Below are positions 19,248 to 28,081 of a DNA stretch of 64,000 bases, one piece after another. This DNA comes from JBBPYC01 sp038200275. Lineage in GTDB: Bacteria > Pseudomonadota > Gammaproteobacteria > Burkholderiales > Burkholderiaceae_C. The notes beneath the pieces were generated by a model. The model saw only the letters and a list, made by a program, of their open reading frames with translations. It did not search any database and was not told the DNA's origin. The stretch spans positions 1 to 64,000 of the forward strand of contig JBBPYC010000075.1 of NCBI GenBank assembly GCA_038200275.1, read 5' to 3'. Position 1 is the stretch's first letter, and each line of letters opens with the position of its first letter. The position numbers and the translations under genes are program-made.

Positions 19248-21143
19248 TCAGGCCCCCAGCCGCTCCTCGATCTTCTCCCGCGTCTGCTCCAGTGACTTCG
19301 GCAGGTGGTGCTTGAGCCGTTCGAACAGTTCGGTGTGCAGCTTCAACTCATCCACCCAGGCGGCACGATCGATGCTGGTCACGGCGTCGAACTTCGCGGC
19401 GCTGAAGTCCAGGCCGGTCCAAGTCAGTTCGTCGTAGGCGGGCGTGATGCCGAACAGATTGTCGCGACCTTTGGCCCGGCCTTCGATGCGGTCGATCATC
19501 CATTTGAGCACGCGCATGTTCTCGCCGTAGCCGGGCCAGACGAACTTGCCGGCCTCGTTTTTGCGGAACCAGTTGGTGGTGTAGATGCGTGGCAGCTTGG
19601 CGGCCGTGCCCGCGCTTTCCAGCTTCTTGCCCAAGTCCAGCCAGTGCTGAAAATAGTCGCTCATGTTGTAGCCGATGAACGGCAGCATGGCGAACGGGTC
19701 GCGCCGCACCTCGCCGTTGCCGCCGGCCATCGCGGCCGTGGTCTCGCTGCCCATGGTGGCGGCCATGTAGACGCCTTCGACCCAGTTGCGGGCTTCGGTG
19801 ACCAGCGGCACGGTGGTTGAGCGCCGACCGCCGAACATGAACGCATCGATCTTGACCCCGTTGGGATCGTCCCAGGCTGGATCCAGCGCCGGGTTGTTGG
19901 TGGCCGCGACGGTAAAGCGTGAGTTCGGATGCGCGGCCTTGGCACCAGTTTCTTTCGCGATCTGCGGCGTCCAGTCGTTGCCTTTCCAGTCGATCAGGTG
20001 ATCGGGCAGCTTGCCGCCGTTGTCGGCTTCCATGCCTTCCCACCAGACGTCGCCGTCATCCGTCAGCGCCACGTTCGTGAAGATCACGTCGTGGCCCAGG
20101 CTGTCCATGCAGTTCGGGTTCGTCGTGTAGTTGGTGCCGGGTGCCACACCGAAGTAACCCGCTTCCGGGTTGATCGCGCGCAGCGTGCCGTCGGCCTGCG
20201 GCTTGATCCAGGCGATGTCGTCGCCGACGGTGGTGACCTTCCAGCCCTCGAAGCCTGCCGGCGGCACCAGCATGGAGAAGTTGGTCTTGCCGCAGGCGCT
20301 TGGGAAGGCGGCCGCCACGTGGTATTTTTTGCCGTCCGGCTTGGCTACACCCAGCACCAGCATGTGTTCGGCCAGCCAGCCTTCGTCACGGCCCATGGTG
20401 GATGCGATGCGCAACGCAAAGCACTTCTTGCCGAGCAACGCATTGCCGCCGTAGCCGGAACCGTAGCTCCAGATCTCTCGCGTTTCCGGGTAATGCACGA
20501 TGTATTTCGTGTCGTTGCAGGGCCAGGCGACATCCGCCTCGTCTTCATCGAGCGGCGCACCGACCGTGTGCACGCACGGCACGAATTCGCCGTCGGCGCC
20601 CAGTACGTCGAGCGCGCCCTGACCCATGCGCGTCATGATCTTCATGTTGACGGCAACGTACGGGCTGTCCGACAGCTCCACTCCGATATGCGCGATCGGA
20701 CTGCCCAGCGGCCCCATGGAAAACGGCACCACATACATCGTGCGGCCGCGCATGCAGCCGTCGAACAGCGCGGCTTGAGCGTCACCCGCGCCGGTCTGCA
20801 GGATTGCGCGCATTTCTGCCGGCGCCATCCAGTGATTGGTCGGGCCAGCGTCTTCTTTTTTGGCCGAACAGATGAACGTGCGGTCTTCCACACGCGCCAC
20901 GTCGCCGGGACTCGACAGCGCCAAGTACGAATTCGGCCGCTTCTCAGGATTCAGCTTTTTGAACGTGCCACCGTCGACCAGCAACTGGCACAGGCGCTGG
21001 TACTCGGCGTCGCTGCCATCGCACCAATAGATGGTTTGCGGCTTGCACAACGCGGCCATGTCGTCGACCCATTTGCGCAACGCGGCGTGCTTGACATGAG
21101 CGGGGGCGGCCAAGTTGTTGGCTTGTGCGGTGGATGAACTCAT
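19248..21143 (-). CDS. pckG: Phosphoenolpyruvate carboxykinase (GTP)
   Basis: 631 residues from ATG 21143, with an AGGGAGAG ribosome-binding site. The kinase-specific P-loop is FPSACGKTNFSML, containing the catalytic Cys-Gly-Lys of the GTP-dependent class. The PEP/GTP sites include WMAPAEMRAIL, GSYGGNALLGKKC-like (GYGGNALLGKKCFALRIAS) and RFTVAATNNP. It converts oxaloacetate and GTP to PEP and CO2, so it serves gluconeogenesis on organic acids. The gene stands alone on the minus strand. Confidence 0.97.
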   Translation of the reverse strand: MSSSTAQANNLAAPAHVKHAALRKWVDDMAALCKPQTIYWCDGSDAEYQRLCQLLVDGGTFKKLNPEKRPNSYLALSSPGDVARVEDRTFICSAKKEDAGPTNHWMAPAEMRAILQTGAGDAQAALFDGCMRGRTMYVVPFSMGPLGSPIAHIGVELSDSPYVAVNMKIMTRMGQGALDVLGADGEFVPCVHTVGAPLDEDEADVAWPCNDTKYIVHYPETREIWSYGSGYGGNALLGKKCFALRIASTMGRDEGWLAEHMLVLGVAKPDGKKYHVAAAFPSACGKTNFSMLVPPAGFEGWKVTTVGDDIAWIKPQADGTLRAINPEAGYFGVAPGTNYTTNPNCMDSLGHDVIFTNVALTDDGDVWWEGMEADNGGKLPDHLIDWKGNDWTPQIAKETGAKAAHPNSRFTVAATNNPALDPAWDDPNGVKIDAFMFGGRRSTTVPLVTEARNWVEGVYMAATMGSETTAAMAGGNGEVRRDPFAMLPFIGYNMSDYFQHWLDLGKKLESAGTAAKLPRIYTTNWFRKNEAGKFVWPGYGENMRVLKWMIDRIEGRAKGRDNLFGITPAYDELTWTGLDFSAAKFDAVTSIDRAAWVDELKLHTELFERLKHHLPKSLEQTREKIEERLGA

Positions 21144-21342
21144 CAAAAAACTCTCCCTGACTGCGAACAAGAGGCGCCCCTGAATCCGGCGGACGCGATA
21201 ACCGTCGATTGTGTCAAATCCGCGACGCCGTAGCAAAAAATGCACTGGCTTGGTGAATTCGCCTGAGCAAGCGCAGCGCCCGCTGCCGTTTGAATTTCCT
21301 ATGACGCACGGTTTGCGTGCACAACGCTGCAACGCAGGCAGT

Positions 21343-21400
21343 CAAATTCCAACAGGGGCCGCTCCTGGCAACGGGGAAGGCGGGAGCCAAGCGAAGGCAG
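21343..21400 (-). repeat. Dispersed intergenic repeat, copy C (shortened)
   Basis: Read on the minus strand, this stretch begins about 20 bases after the metW stop. It carries GCCTTCGCT, GGCTCCCG, CCC-GTTGCCAGG, GGCCCCTGTTGGAATTTG in the same order as copies A and B, with about 36 bases of the centre missing. Similarity to copy B (TTGCCAGGGGC, GGCCCCTGCTGGGATTG) is clear. Confidence 0.65.
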
Positions 21401-21419
21401 CGTTGCCTGGGGGGTGAGT

Positions 21420-22004
21420 TCAAGCCTTTTCGAACTTGAATACCGCCGTGCCCGCACGCGCGTTGGGCAACCAGCGGACTTCGCGGCCATCTTGCAGCCC
21501 GAATGCGTCGAGGATGCGGAGATCGTTGGCGCGCGCGAGCAGCTCGAAATCCTTGAACGTGCCGACCCGAATGTTTGGCGTGTCATACCACTGATACGGC
21601 AGCCGGCGCGTGACCGGCATGCGGCCCCGGAGCACACTCAAACGGTTCGGCCAATGCGCAAAATTCGGAAATGCGACGATGCCGATGCGCCCGACCCGCG
21701 CGGTTTCGCGCAGCATCACTTCGGCATTGCGCAGGTTCTGCAAGGTGTCGATCTGCAGCACCACGTCGAAGCTCGCGTCGCCGAACATCGCGAGCCCTTC
21801 GTCAAGGTTCAACTGGATCACGTCGACGCCGCGCCGCACGCCCGCGAGCAGTTTTGCGTCGTCGATCTCGACGCCGTAGCCGGTACAGCCCTGTTCACGT
21901 TGCAGCAGTTCGAGCAGGGCACCGTCGCCGCAGCCCAAGTCGAGCACGCGCGAGCCGGCCGGCACGAGCCGCGCGATCGATTGCATGGTGAGCGCGTCGC
22001 TCAT
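21420..22004 (-). CDS. metW: Methionine biosynthesis protein MetW
   Basis: 194 residues of the class-I SAM-methyltransferase fold, with motif I VLDLGCGDGALLELL near the N-terminus. The MetW-specific stretches VVLQIDTLQNLRNAEVMLRE, FPNFAHWPNRLSVLRGRMPVTRRLPYQWYDTPNI and CTGYGVEIDD are all present. MetW works with MetX in homoserine acylation; its exact action is not settled. The start overlaps the metX stop by four bases. Confidence 0.95.
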   Translation of the reverse strand: MSDALTMQSIARLVPAGSRVLDLGCGDGALLELLQREQGCTGYGVEIDDAKLLAGVRRGVDVIQLNLDEGLAMFGDASFDVVLQIDTLQNLRNAEVMLRETARVGRIGIVAFPNFAHWPNRLSVLRGRMPVTRRLPYQWYDTPNIRVGTFKDFELLARANDLRILDAFGLQDGREVRWLPNARAGTAVFKFEKA

Positions 22005-23110
22005 GCTGCAGTCAGTTGCGGAGCGACCCGGCGATCGAAGTAGCTGCGAACGAGTTCCAGATAGCGCGCGTCTTCCAGCAAGAACGCATCGTGTCCGTGC
22101 GGCGCATCGATTTCTGCGTAACTGACCCTGCGGCGGTTCTCCAACAGCGCGCGCGTGATCTCTCGGCTGCGCGACGGTGCAAAGCGCCAGTCGGTCGTGA
22201 AGCTGACCAGCAGGAACTCACAGCTTGCGCGTGCCAGTGCTGCTGTCAGATCGCCGCCGAACGTCCGCGCCGGATCAAAGTAATCAAGTGCGCGCGTGAT
22301 CAGCAAGTACGTGTTCGCATCGAAGTAGTCGCTGAACTTGTCGCCCTGATAACGCAGGTAGCTCTCGATCTGGAACTCGATGTCCTGCGTGGTGTAGATG
22401 AAGTCCGGGCCGCCGCGCAGCTGTCGGCCGAAGCGCTCGTTCATCACGTTATCGCTCAGATACGTGATGTGGCCCAGCATGCGGGCGATGCGCAGGCCAC
22501 GCCGCGGCACCGCGCCATGCACATAGAAGTCACCACCATGAAAGTCTGGATCGGTCTGGATTGCACGGCGTGCGACTTCGTTGAATGCGATGTTCTCGGC
22601 CGTCAGGTTCGGCGCACTCGCAATCACCAGCGCATGCCCGACGCGCTCCGGATACTGTAGCGTCCAACCCAATGCCTGCATGCCACCCAGGCTGCCACCC
22701 ATCACGGCAGCAAGTTTTTCGATGCCGAGCGCATCAAGCAACCTGGCCTGCGAATCGACCCAGTCCTCCACCGTAACGACTGGAAACTGCGAGCCGTAGT
22801 CACGGCCCGTATCGGGGTCTTCGTGCATCGGCCCGGTCGATCCGAAGCAGGAGCCGAGGTTGTTCACGCAGACAACGAAGAAGCGATCGGTGTTGACCGG
22901 CTTGCCCGGGCCGATCATGTTGTCCCACCAGCCCGTGGACTCGGTCTCGCCTTCATACAGCCCGGCCACATGATGCGAAGCGTTCAGTGCGTGGCAGATC
23001 AGCACCGCGTTCGAACGCGCCGCGTTCAACTCGCCATACGTCTCGTAGCTCAGTGAATAGTCGCGGATTGACCGGCCGCTCTTCAGCGGCAGTGGCGCGG
23101 CGAAGCGCAT
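22001..23110 (-). CDS. metX: Homoserine O-acyltransferase
   Basis: 369 residues of the alpha/beta-hydrolase MetX family. Seen are NAVLICHALNASHHVAG, NNLGSCFGSTGP, the nucleophile Ser in AVMGGSLGGMQALGW, and the C-terminal His in PHGHDAFLLE. It acylates L-homoserine from acetyl- or succinyl-CoA; the donor cannot be told from family membership alone. The ATG at 23110 (MRFAAPLPLKSG) fits the family; the frame is open upstream to 23194 but lacks conservation. It is translationally coupled to metW. Confidence 0.95.
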   Translation of the reverse strand: MRFAAPLPLKSGRSIRDYSLSYETYGELNAARSNAVLICHALNASHHVAGLYEGETESTGWWDNMIGPGKPVNTDRFFVVCVNNLGSCFGSTGPMHEDPDTGRDYGSQFPVVTVEDWVDSQARLLDALGIEKLAAVMGGSLGGMQALGWTLQYPERVGHALVIASAPNLTAENIAFNEVARRAIQTDPDFHGGDFYVHGAVPRRGLRIARMLGHITYLSDNVMNERFGRQLRGGPDFIYTTQDIEFQIESYLRYQGDKFSDYFDANTYLLITRALDYFDPARTFGGDLTAALARASCEFLLVSFTTDWRFAPSRSREITRALLENRRRVSYAEIDAPHGHDAFLLEDARYLELVRSYFDRRVAPQLTAA

Positions 23111-23291
23111 CGTTTGCGAAACAGCAAAGTGGGACAAAGCGGTAGTGATCCAAAACCTGGCGGCACGAACGTGTGCAGCAACAAAAACCGCCACGCAACG
23201 ATTGCTAACAAACAGGCGTTGCCAGCGAAACGGATGTCCGTGATGCGACCTACAAAGGCAACTTTTCAGTATAGCGATGCGCCCCGGCGGC

Positions 23292-24218
23292 TCACTCGGT
23301 ACCGCTGGCTGTGGTGCGTGCGATCCAGGCCGCTCCTTCGGCCAGCAGGAAGTCTTTGAACGCTTGGGCGACCGGCGGCAGCCGCTTGTCCCGCCAATGC
23401 ACCACGTACCAGTTGAGCATCAACGGCAGGCCTTGCAGGTCCAGGACATTCAGGCTTCCGCTGCGCAATTCCTGCCCGATCGTGTGGATCGACAGAAAGC
23501 CGAGTCCCATGCCGGCCATCACGGCCTGCTTGATGGTCTCGGTGCTTCGAATTTCCATCGCGACCTTGACTTGCGCGAACTGCGCGCCGAACGCGTCCTG
23601 CATCGAATGCAGCGTGTCCGATCCTTTCTCACGCAGCACGAACGGCTCGCACAGTACGCGCGACAGGGGAATCAATCGTTCGCCGACCAGCGCGTGCCCA
23701 GGCGCTGCGACCACCACGTAAGGGTGCGGCGCGAACGCGACGCTGTCGAACTCTGGCTCGTGCGGTGGCCGCACCATCACGGCCAGATCGGTCAGGTTCG
23801 CGGCCATCTGGGCCAGCAGACCTTCGCGATTGTGCACCGTGAAATTCAGCGTGACGCCCTGATGGCGCCCGATGAATTCGACCAGCAGGCGCGGGAAGAA
23901 ATAGTCCCCAGCGCTGATCACCGCAACATTCAACCGGCCGCCGGTGATGCCCTTGAACTGCGTCATCGCGGACTCGGCCGCCTCGAACTGCGTGATGATT
24001 CGGCGCGCGATCTGGAGCAGCTCGGTGCCGGCCGGTGTCAGGTAGATTTTCTTGCCGAGCTGCTCAAAGAGCGGGACGCTGGCATGCTCCTCGAGCTTCT
24101 TGACCTGAATCGAAACGGCTGGCTGTGTCAGATGCAGCTCTTCCGCCGCGCGCGAGAAACTCAAGTGCCGCGCAACCGATTCGAACACCTTCAACTGGCG
24201 CAGCGTGGCGTGTTTCAT
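23292..24218 (-). CDS. LysR-family regulator, CbbR-like
   Basis: 308 residues. The N-terminal winged helix (about 1-65) begins MKHATLRQLKVFESVARHLSFSRAAEELHLTQPAVS, and a long periplasmic-binding-like effector domain follows (about 90-300). The N-terminus and the FEQLGKKIYLTPAG stretch closely resemble CbbR/RbcR-type regulators, but no carbon-fixation genes are in the window. It is the last gene of the minus-strand run that begins at oxc, so it may respond to a central metabolite and control the pyruvate-kinase end. The target is inferred, not shown. Confidence 0.85.
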   Translation of the reverse strand: MKHATLRQLKVFESVARHLSFSRAAEELHLTQPAVSIQVKKLEEHASVPLFEQLGKKIYLTPAGTELLQIARRIITQFEAAESAMTQFKGITGGRLNVAVISAGDYFFPRLLVEFIGRHQGVTLNFTVHNREGLLAQMAANLTDLAVMVRPPHEPEFDSVAFAPHPYVVVAAPGHALVGERLIPLSRVLCEPFVLREKGSDTLHSMQDAFGAQFAQVKVAMEIRSTETIKQAVMAGMGLGFLSIHTIGQELRSGSLNVLDLQGLPLMLNWYVVHWRDKRLPPVAQAFKDFLLAEGAAWIARTTASGTE

Positions 24219-24286
24219 GGCATGCCTGCTATGCTTCTTGAAGCCAGTTCCCTCGTGCCATAGCGTGGATCGCTGGACTACCGATG

Positions 24287-25702
24287 TCAGCCGATCCTTG
24301 ACACGTACAGCAGGTTGCTCATGCCCGGCTCGCCGAACGGCAGCCCCGCCACGATCACCACATCGTCGCCGCGGCCCGCGAATCCTTCAATCACCGCGAT
24401 GCGATTTGCCCACTTGATCATGTTGGCAACGTCATGCAATTGGTCGATCGCAACCGCGTGCGCACCCCACAGCAAGGCAAGCCGGCGCGCAATGGACAAG
24501 TGCGGCGTCAAGCTCAGGATCGGCGCGGCTGGGCGCTGGCGTGCGGCGCGCAGGCTGGTCGAGCCGGACCCGGTATAGGTGACCAGCGCTGCAGGCTTGA
24601 TGGTGGCTGCGATCTGACGCAGCGCCCCTGTCACCGCATCGGCGGTGCTGCCGCTGCCGGTATGCCAGGACGCTTCGATCCCGTCGCGATACGACGGCGA
24701 CGCTTCCACCTTCTCGATGATCCGGTTCATCATCTGGACCGCCTGCACCGGGTACTTGCCGGATGCCGATTCGGCTGCCAGCATCACCGCATCGACCCCG
24801 TCGTAAATCGCTGTCGCCACGTCCGACACTTCAGCGCGCGTGGGTGTGGTCGAGCCGATCATCGATTCGAGCATCTGCGTGGCCACCACGACCGGTTTGC
24901 CTGCCGCGCGGCAGGCGCGCACGATTCGGCGCTGAAGTTCCGGCACATCTTCGGGCGGCAGTTCCACGCCCAGGTCACCGCGCGCGACCATGAGTCCATC
25001 GGCCGCGGCGATGATGGCATCCAACTCCGTGACTGCCGCCGGCTGTTCGAGCTTGGCCATGATCCAGGCGCGCTCGCCGACCACTGCACGCAGCGCCACG
25101 ATGTCCTGCGCGCGCTGCACGAACGACAGCGCGACCCAGTCAGCGCCAAGGTCAAGCCCGAACGCGAGATCGTCACGATCCTTCGCCGTGAGCGGTGCGA
25201 CCGGCAGCAGCACGCCGGGAACATTGACGCCCTTGCGGTCGGAAATCGGGCCGCCTTGCAGTACCGTGGTGTCCGCATGGTCAGGCCGGCGGCTGGTCAC
25301 TTCCAGGCATATCCGGCCCTCATCGAGCAACAGCCGCATACCGACCTTGATTACCGCGAACAGCTCCGGGTGCGGAAGTCCGACCCGAGTCGCATCGCCT
25401 TCGGCCGGGTCCAGATCGAGCCGAAATGCGGCACCGGTGGCCAGTTCGGCCGCGCCGCCCAGGAAAGTGCCGATGCGCGGCTTTGGTCCCTGCAAGTCGA
25501 TCAGGATGCCGATGGGTCGATCGAACTCGACTTCGAGCCGGCGGATGATCTGCACGCGCTCGGCATGCGCGGTGCGCAGACCCAGGCTCAGGTTCAGCCG
25601 GAAAACGTCGGCGCCGGCCTCGAACAGTGCGCGAATCGTCGCCTCGTTAGAGGAAGCCGGCCCAAGCGTGGTGACAATCCGGGCTCTGCGCGTTCGTCTC
25701 AT
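24287..25702 (-). CDS. pyk: Pyruvate kinase, divergent paralogue
   Basis: 471 residues with the expected order: barrel, B-domain (about 70-165) and C-terminal domain. Catalytic Lys/Glu are kept (MAKLEQP for the usual AKIE), the Mg/PEP loop is VARGDLGVELP, and the active-site block VATQMLESMI is present. It differs from the norm at RLNLSLG (usually RxNFSHG), DLQGPKPRIG (usually GPKIR) and DEGRICLEV (usually DDG). It probably still converts PEP and ADP to pyruvate and ATP, but the changed His and Ile near the nucleotide/K+ site suggest altered kinetics. It is 15 bases after the ketopantoate-reductase-like gene. Confidence 0.9.
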   Translation of the reverse strand: MRRTRRARIVTTLGPASSNEATIRALFEAGADVFRLNLSLGLRTAHAERVQIIRRLEVEFDRPIGILIDLQGPKPRIGTFLGGAAELATGAAFRLDLDPAEGDATRVGLPHPELFAVIKVGMRLLLDEGRICLEVTSRRPDHADTTVLQGGPISDRKGVNVPGVLLPVAPLTAKDRDDLAFGLDLGADWVALSFVQRAQDIVALRAVVGERAWIMAKLEQPAAVTELDAIIAAADGLMVARGDLGVELPPEDVPELQRRIVRACRAAGKPVVVATQMLESMIGSTTPTRAEVSDVATAIYDGVDAVMLAAESASGKYPVQAVQMMNRIIEKVEASPSYRDGIEASWHTGSGSTADAVTGALRQIAATIKPAALVTYTGSGSTSLRAARQRPAAPILSLTPHLSIARRLALLWGAHAVAIDQLHDVANMIKWANRIAVIEGFAGRGDDVVIVAGLPFGEPGMSNLLYVSRIG

Positions 25703-25717
25703 GGCTGGCTCTTCATT

Positions 25718-26734
25718 TCATGTGGTTGCAAGGTCCTGCATGCGCACCTGACCGCGCTGTTCGTCCATGCTCTTGCCCAGCAGCTTGACAAGCGCATACA
25801 CGGTGTCGATGTGCGGCGTCGGCGTGTCGGTCAAGCGGCCGAGTTCGACCACGGTACCAACCAGCGCATCGATCTCAGGCGCGCGGCCAGCTTCGATGTC
25901 CTGCAGCATCGACGTCTTGTGCTTGCCGACCTTCTCGGCGCCTGCAATGCGCTTGTCGAGCGAAACCCGGAACGCGATGCCGAGTTTTTCCGCAACCGAC
26001 TGCGCCTCACGCATCATCGACGCGGCCAGTTCCCGGGTGAGCGGAAACTGGCAGATATCGACCAGGGTGGAGTGGCTCAGTGCGCTGATCGGGTTGAATG
26101 TGAGGTTGCCCCAGAGCTTGAGCCAGATTTCGGAGCGGATATCCTCAAGCACGGGCGACTTGAAGCCGGCGCGTTCAAAGCAGGCCGCAATCCGTTTCAC
26201 GCGGTCGCTCGACCCACCGTCGAGTTCACCGAGCGGAAAGCGATCGCCTTCGACGTGCCTGACAACGCCGGGTGCGATCAGCTCAGACGCTGGATATACA
26301 ACACAGCCGAGCACGTGGCTGGCGGGAATGAATTTACCGACGATGCCCGTCGGGTCCACGCTGTGCACACGGGTGCCCTCCAGCGCACCCCCGTGCTTTT
26401 GAAAGTACCAGTAGGGAATGCCGTTTTGCATCGTGACGACGACGGTATCGGGTCCGAGCAGCTCCTGCACGTCACGTGCTACCGATTCCACCTGATGCGC
26501 TTTCATCGCAAGGATCACAAGGTCTTGCGGCCCGGCTTCCGCATAGTCGTTGGTGGCCCGTACGTTTTTGGCGACGTGCTCGGTGCCGTCGGCCATGATC
26601 AACTTCATGCCGTCACGCTTGATCGTTGTCAGGTTCGCGCCGCGCACGACGAAAGTCACGTCTTCGCCTGCCAGAGCCAGCTTGACGCCAACGTAGCCGC
26701 CGATCGCGCCGGCACCGATGATTGCCACTTTCAT
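25718..26734 (-). CDS. 2-dehydropantoate 2-reductase family protein
   Basis: 338 residues from ATG 26734. The Rossmann motif MKVAIIGAGAIGGYVGVKLA opens the protein, VILAMKAHQ and TVVVTMQNGIP carry the conserved Lys/Asn of the ApbA/PanE family, and the C-terminal helical domain has SKLWGNLTFNPISALS-like residues (EIWLKLWGNLTFNPISALS). It reduces ketopantoate or a related 2-keto acid with NAD(P)H. Its place between a FAH-family gene and pyruvate kinase suggests a catabolic rather than a CoA-biosynthetic paralogue. Substrate unknown. Confidence 0.88.
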   Translation of the reverse strand: MKVAIIGAGAIGGYVGVKLALAGEDVTFVVRGANLTTIKRDGMKLIMADGTEHVAKNVRATNDYAEAGPQDLVILAMKAHQVESVARDVQELLGPDTVVVTMQNGIPYWYFQKHGGALEGTRVHSVDPTGIVGKFIPASHVLGCVVYPASELIAPGVVRHVEGDRFPLGELDGGSSDRVKRIAACFERAGFKSPVLEDIRSEIWLKLWGNLTFNPISALSHSTLVDICQFPLTRELAASMMREAQSVAEKLGIAFRVSLDKRIAGAEKVGKHKTSMLQDIEAGRAPEIDALVGTVVELGRLTDTPTPHIDTVYALVKLLGKSMDEQRGQVRMQDLATT

Positions 26735-26807
26735 TTTTTTGCTGCCGTTCTGTGCGGTTGATATTTGTCGTTGGGCTTTATTGCGTGGAACATGCGGGCG
26801 ATCAAGG

Positions 26808-27584
26808 TCATTGGTAGTGATTTTCCAGCTTGCCAATGCCTTCGATCTCCACCGTCACGTCGCTGCCCGGCTTCATTGAGCCGACGCCGACCGAGGTGCC
26901 GCACAGGATCACGTCACCCGGCTGCAAAGTCATATCAGCGGAAATCAGGCTGACCAGCTGGGCCACCGAAAACCGCATGTCGCTGATCGGGTACTGCTGG
27001 CGCACTGCACCGTTCAGGATCGTCTTCACGACCAGCATGTTCGGGTCCAGACCGGTTGCGATCACGGGCCCCAACGGGCAGAACGTGTCGAACCCCTTGG
27101 CGCGCACCCATTGCGCGAACGATGGATCGCGATTCAGGATGTCGGCCTGTGTGACGTCGTTGGCGCAGGTGTAGCCGAACACGTGTTGCAGCGCATCGGC
27201 TTCGCTCACGCCGCTTGCAGGCTTGCCAATCACGATGCCAAGCTCGCCTTCGAACACGACCTTGCCTTCACAGCGCGGCTGGCGAATCACGTCGCCCGGG
27301 TTAGCGAACGTGTTCGGCGCCTTCAGCAGGTAAAGCGGCTCCTCGGGCATTGCCAGATTGAGCTTCGCGCGCAGTTCACCGAAGTTGTTCCATAACGCGA
27401 TGACCTTGCCCGGCACAGTCGGCATCAGTAGCCGCACGGCGTCCACAGGAACGGTACGGCCGGTCGGCTCAGGGCGATCGAACAAATCGCCGGCATGGAC
27501 CCGGATTTGGCCGTCCTGTAGCGTGCCAAAACCGGTTACATCGGCGTCGGCGAATCGCACCCAGCGTTGCTTTTGAGTGGTCAT
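26808..27584 (-). CDS. Fumarylacetoacetate hydrolase (FAH) family protein
   Basis: 258 residues. The metal site is recognisable: FEGELGIVIGK (ExE) and the later Asp in YTCANDVTQAD. The pocket motif GDVILCGTSVGVGSMKPGSDVTVEIEGIGKL closes the fold. Family members cleave acylpyruvates or decarboxylate oxaloacetate-like 2-keto acids. The ORF has a short N-terminal lid of about 65 residues. It is followed by the reductase and pyruvate kinase genes on the same strand, which suggests 2-keto-acid metabolism; the exact reaction is not inferable. Confidence 0.9.
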   Translation of the reverse strand: MTTQKQRWVRFADADVTGFGTLQDGQIRVHAGDLFDRPEPTGRTVPVDAVRLLMPTVPGKVIALWNNFGELRAKLNLAMPEEPLYLLKAPNTFANPGDVIRQPRCEGKVVFEGELGIVIGKPASGVSEADALQHVFGYTCANDVTQADILNRDPSFAQWVRAKGFDTFCPLGPVIATGLDPNMLVVKTILNGAVRQQYPISDMRFSVAQLVSLISADMTLQPGDVILCGTSVGVGSMKPGSDVTVEIEGIGKLENHYQ

Positions 27585-27596
27585 GACCTTCAGCTT

Positions 27597-27917
27597 TCAG
27601 GCGGTGAATGTTTGCGCAGAAATGCGCCCTGGAGCTGAGAGCAGGTCAATGGCCGACCGGCTGGTGATGACTCGGGCACGCGTGGTTTCCACCGCGGTTG
27701 CGAGGAAGTCCACTTGGTAGGCGCGCAACAGATGCGGATGGTTCGCCTGGATGTAGACCCCGATGCGACGCTTTGGATCTTGGATGGCAGCCAGCGCGTC
27801 GTAGGTCTTTGTATCCCAGAACCATTCGAGTCCCAGTTCGCCAAACGCGGCGTTGTAGCCGTTGCGCTCGAGTTCTGGGTCGGCTGGCGAAGTCGTGGTG
27901 AAGGCGAGTGTGTTCAT
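27597..27917 (-). CDS. Small conserved-looking protein of unknown function
   Basis: 106 residues from ATG 27917 (an in-frame ATG at 27968 is possible). I do not recognise the family. The middle is rich in aromatic residues (GELGLEWFWDTKTYDAL), then DPKRRIGVYIQANHPHLLRAYQVDFLATAVETTRARV, which looks like a compact helical soluble protein without signal or membrane segment. It sits 12 bases upstream of the FAH gene and 165 bases downstream of the formate dehydrogenase alpha gene. An AT-rich patch at 27969-28030 directly upstream, with a TATTAT-like box, may hold its own promoter. Confidence 0.6.
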   Translation of the reverse strand: MNTLAFTTTSPADPELERNGYNAAFGELGLEWFWDTKTYDALAAIQDPKRRIGVYIQANHPHLLRAYQVDFLATAVETTRARVITSRSAIDLLSAPGRISAQTFTA

Positions 27918-27968
27918 GGTGCAGCAGTGGCGTGTTGGTTGGTCCAAGGCCATTGTTGAATCATTCAC

Positions 27969-28081
27969 TCATAAATAATAGTTAAACTAATTTGCCCTAA
28001 TCATTGATAACTACTTATGTTTCAAGCAGCTCGTTTCACTAAGCGACTTATGGAGTGGAGCGCTACTTCGGCTGGACGTGA
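27969..28081 (-). promoter_or_regulatory. AT-rich promoter region for the tail of the oxalate island
   Basis: This is among the most AT-rich stretches in the window. On the minus strand it contains TATTAT and TTTAACT elements and two copies of ATTAG about ten bases apart, upstream of the small unknown gene. It separates the formate dehydrogenase genes from the FAH-reductase-pyruvate kinase-LysR genes, so the latter may be a separate transcript. Confidence 0.4.
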
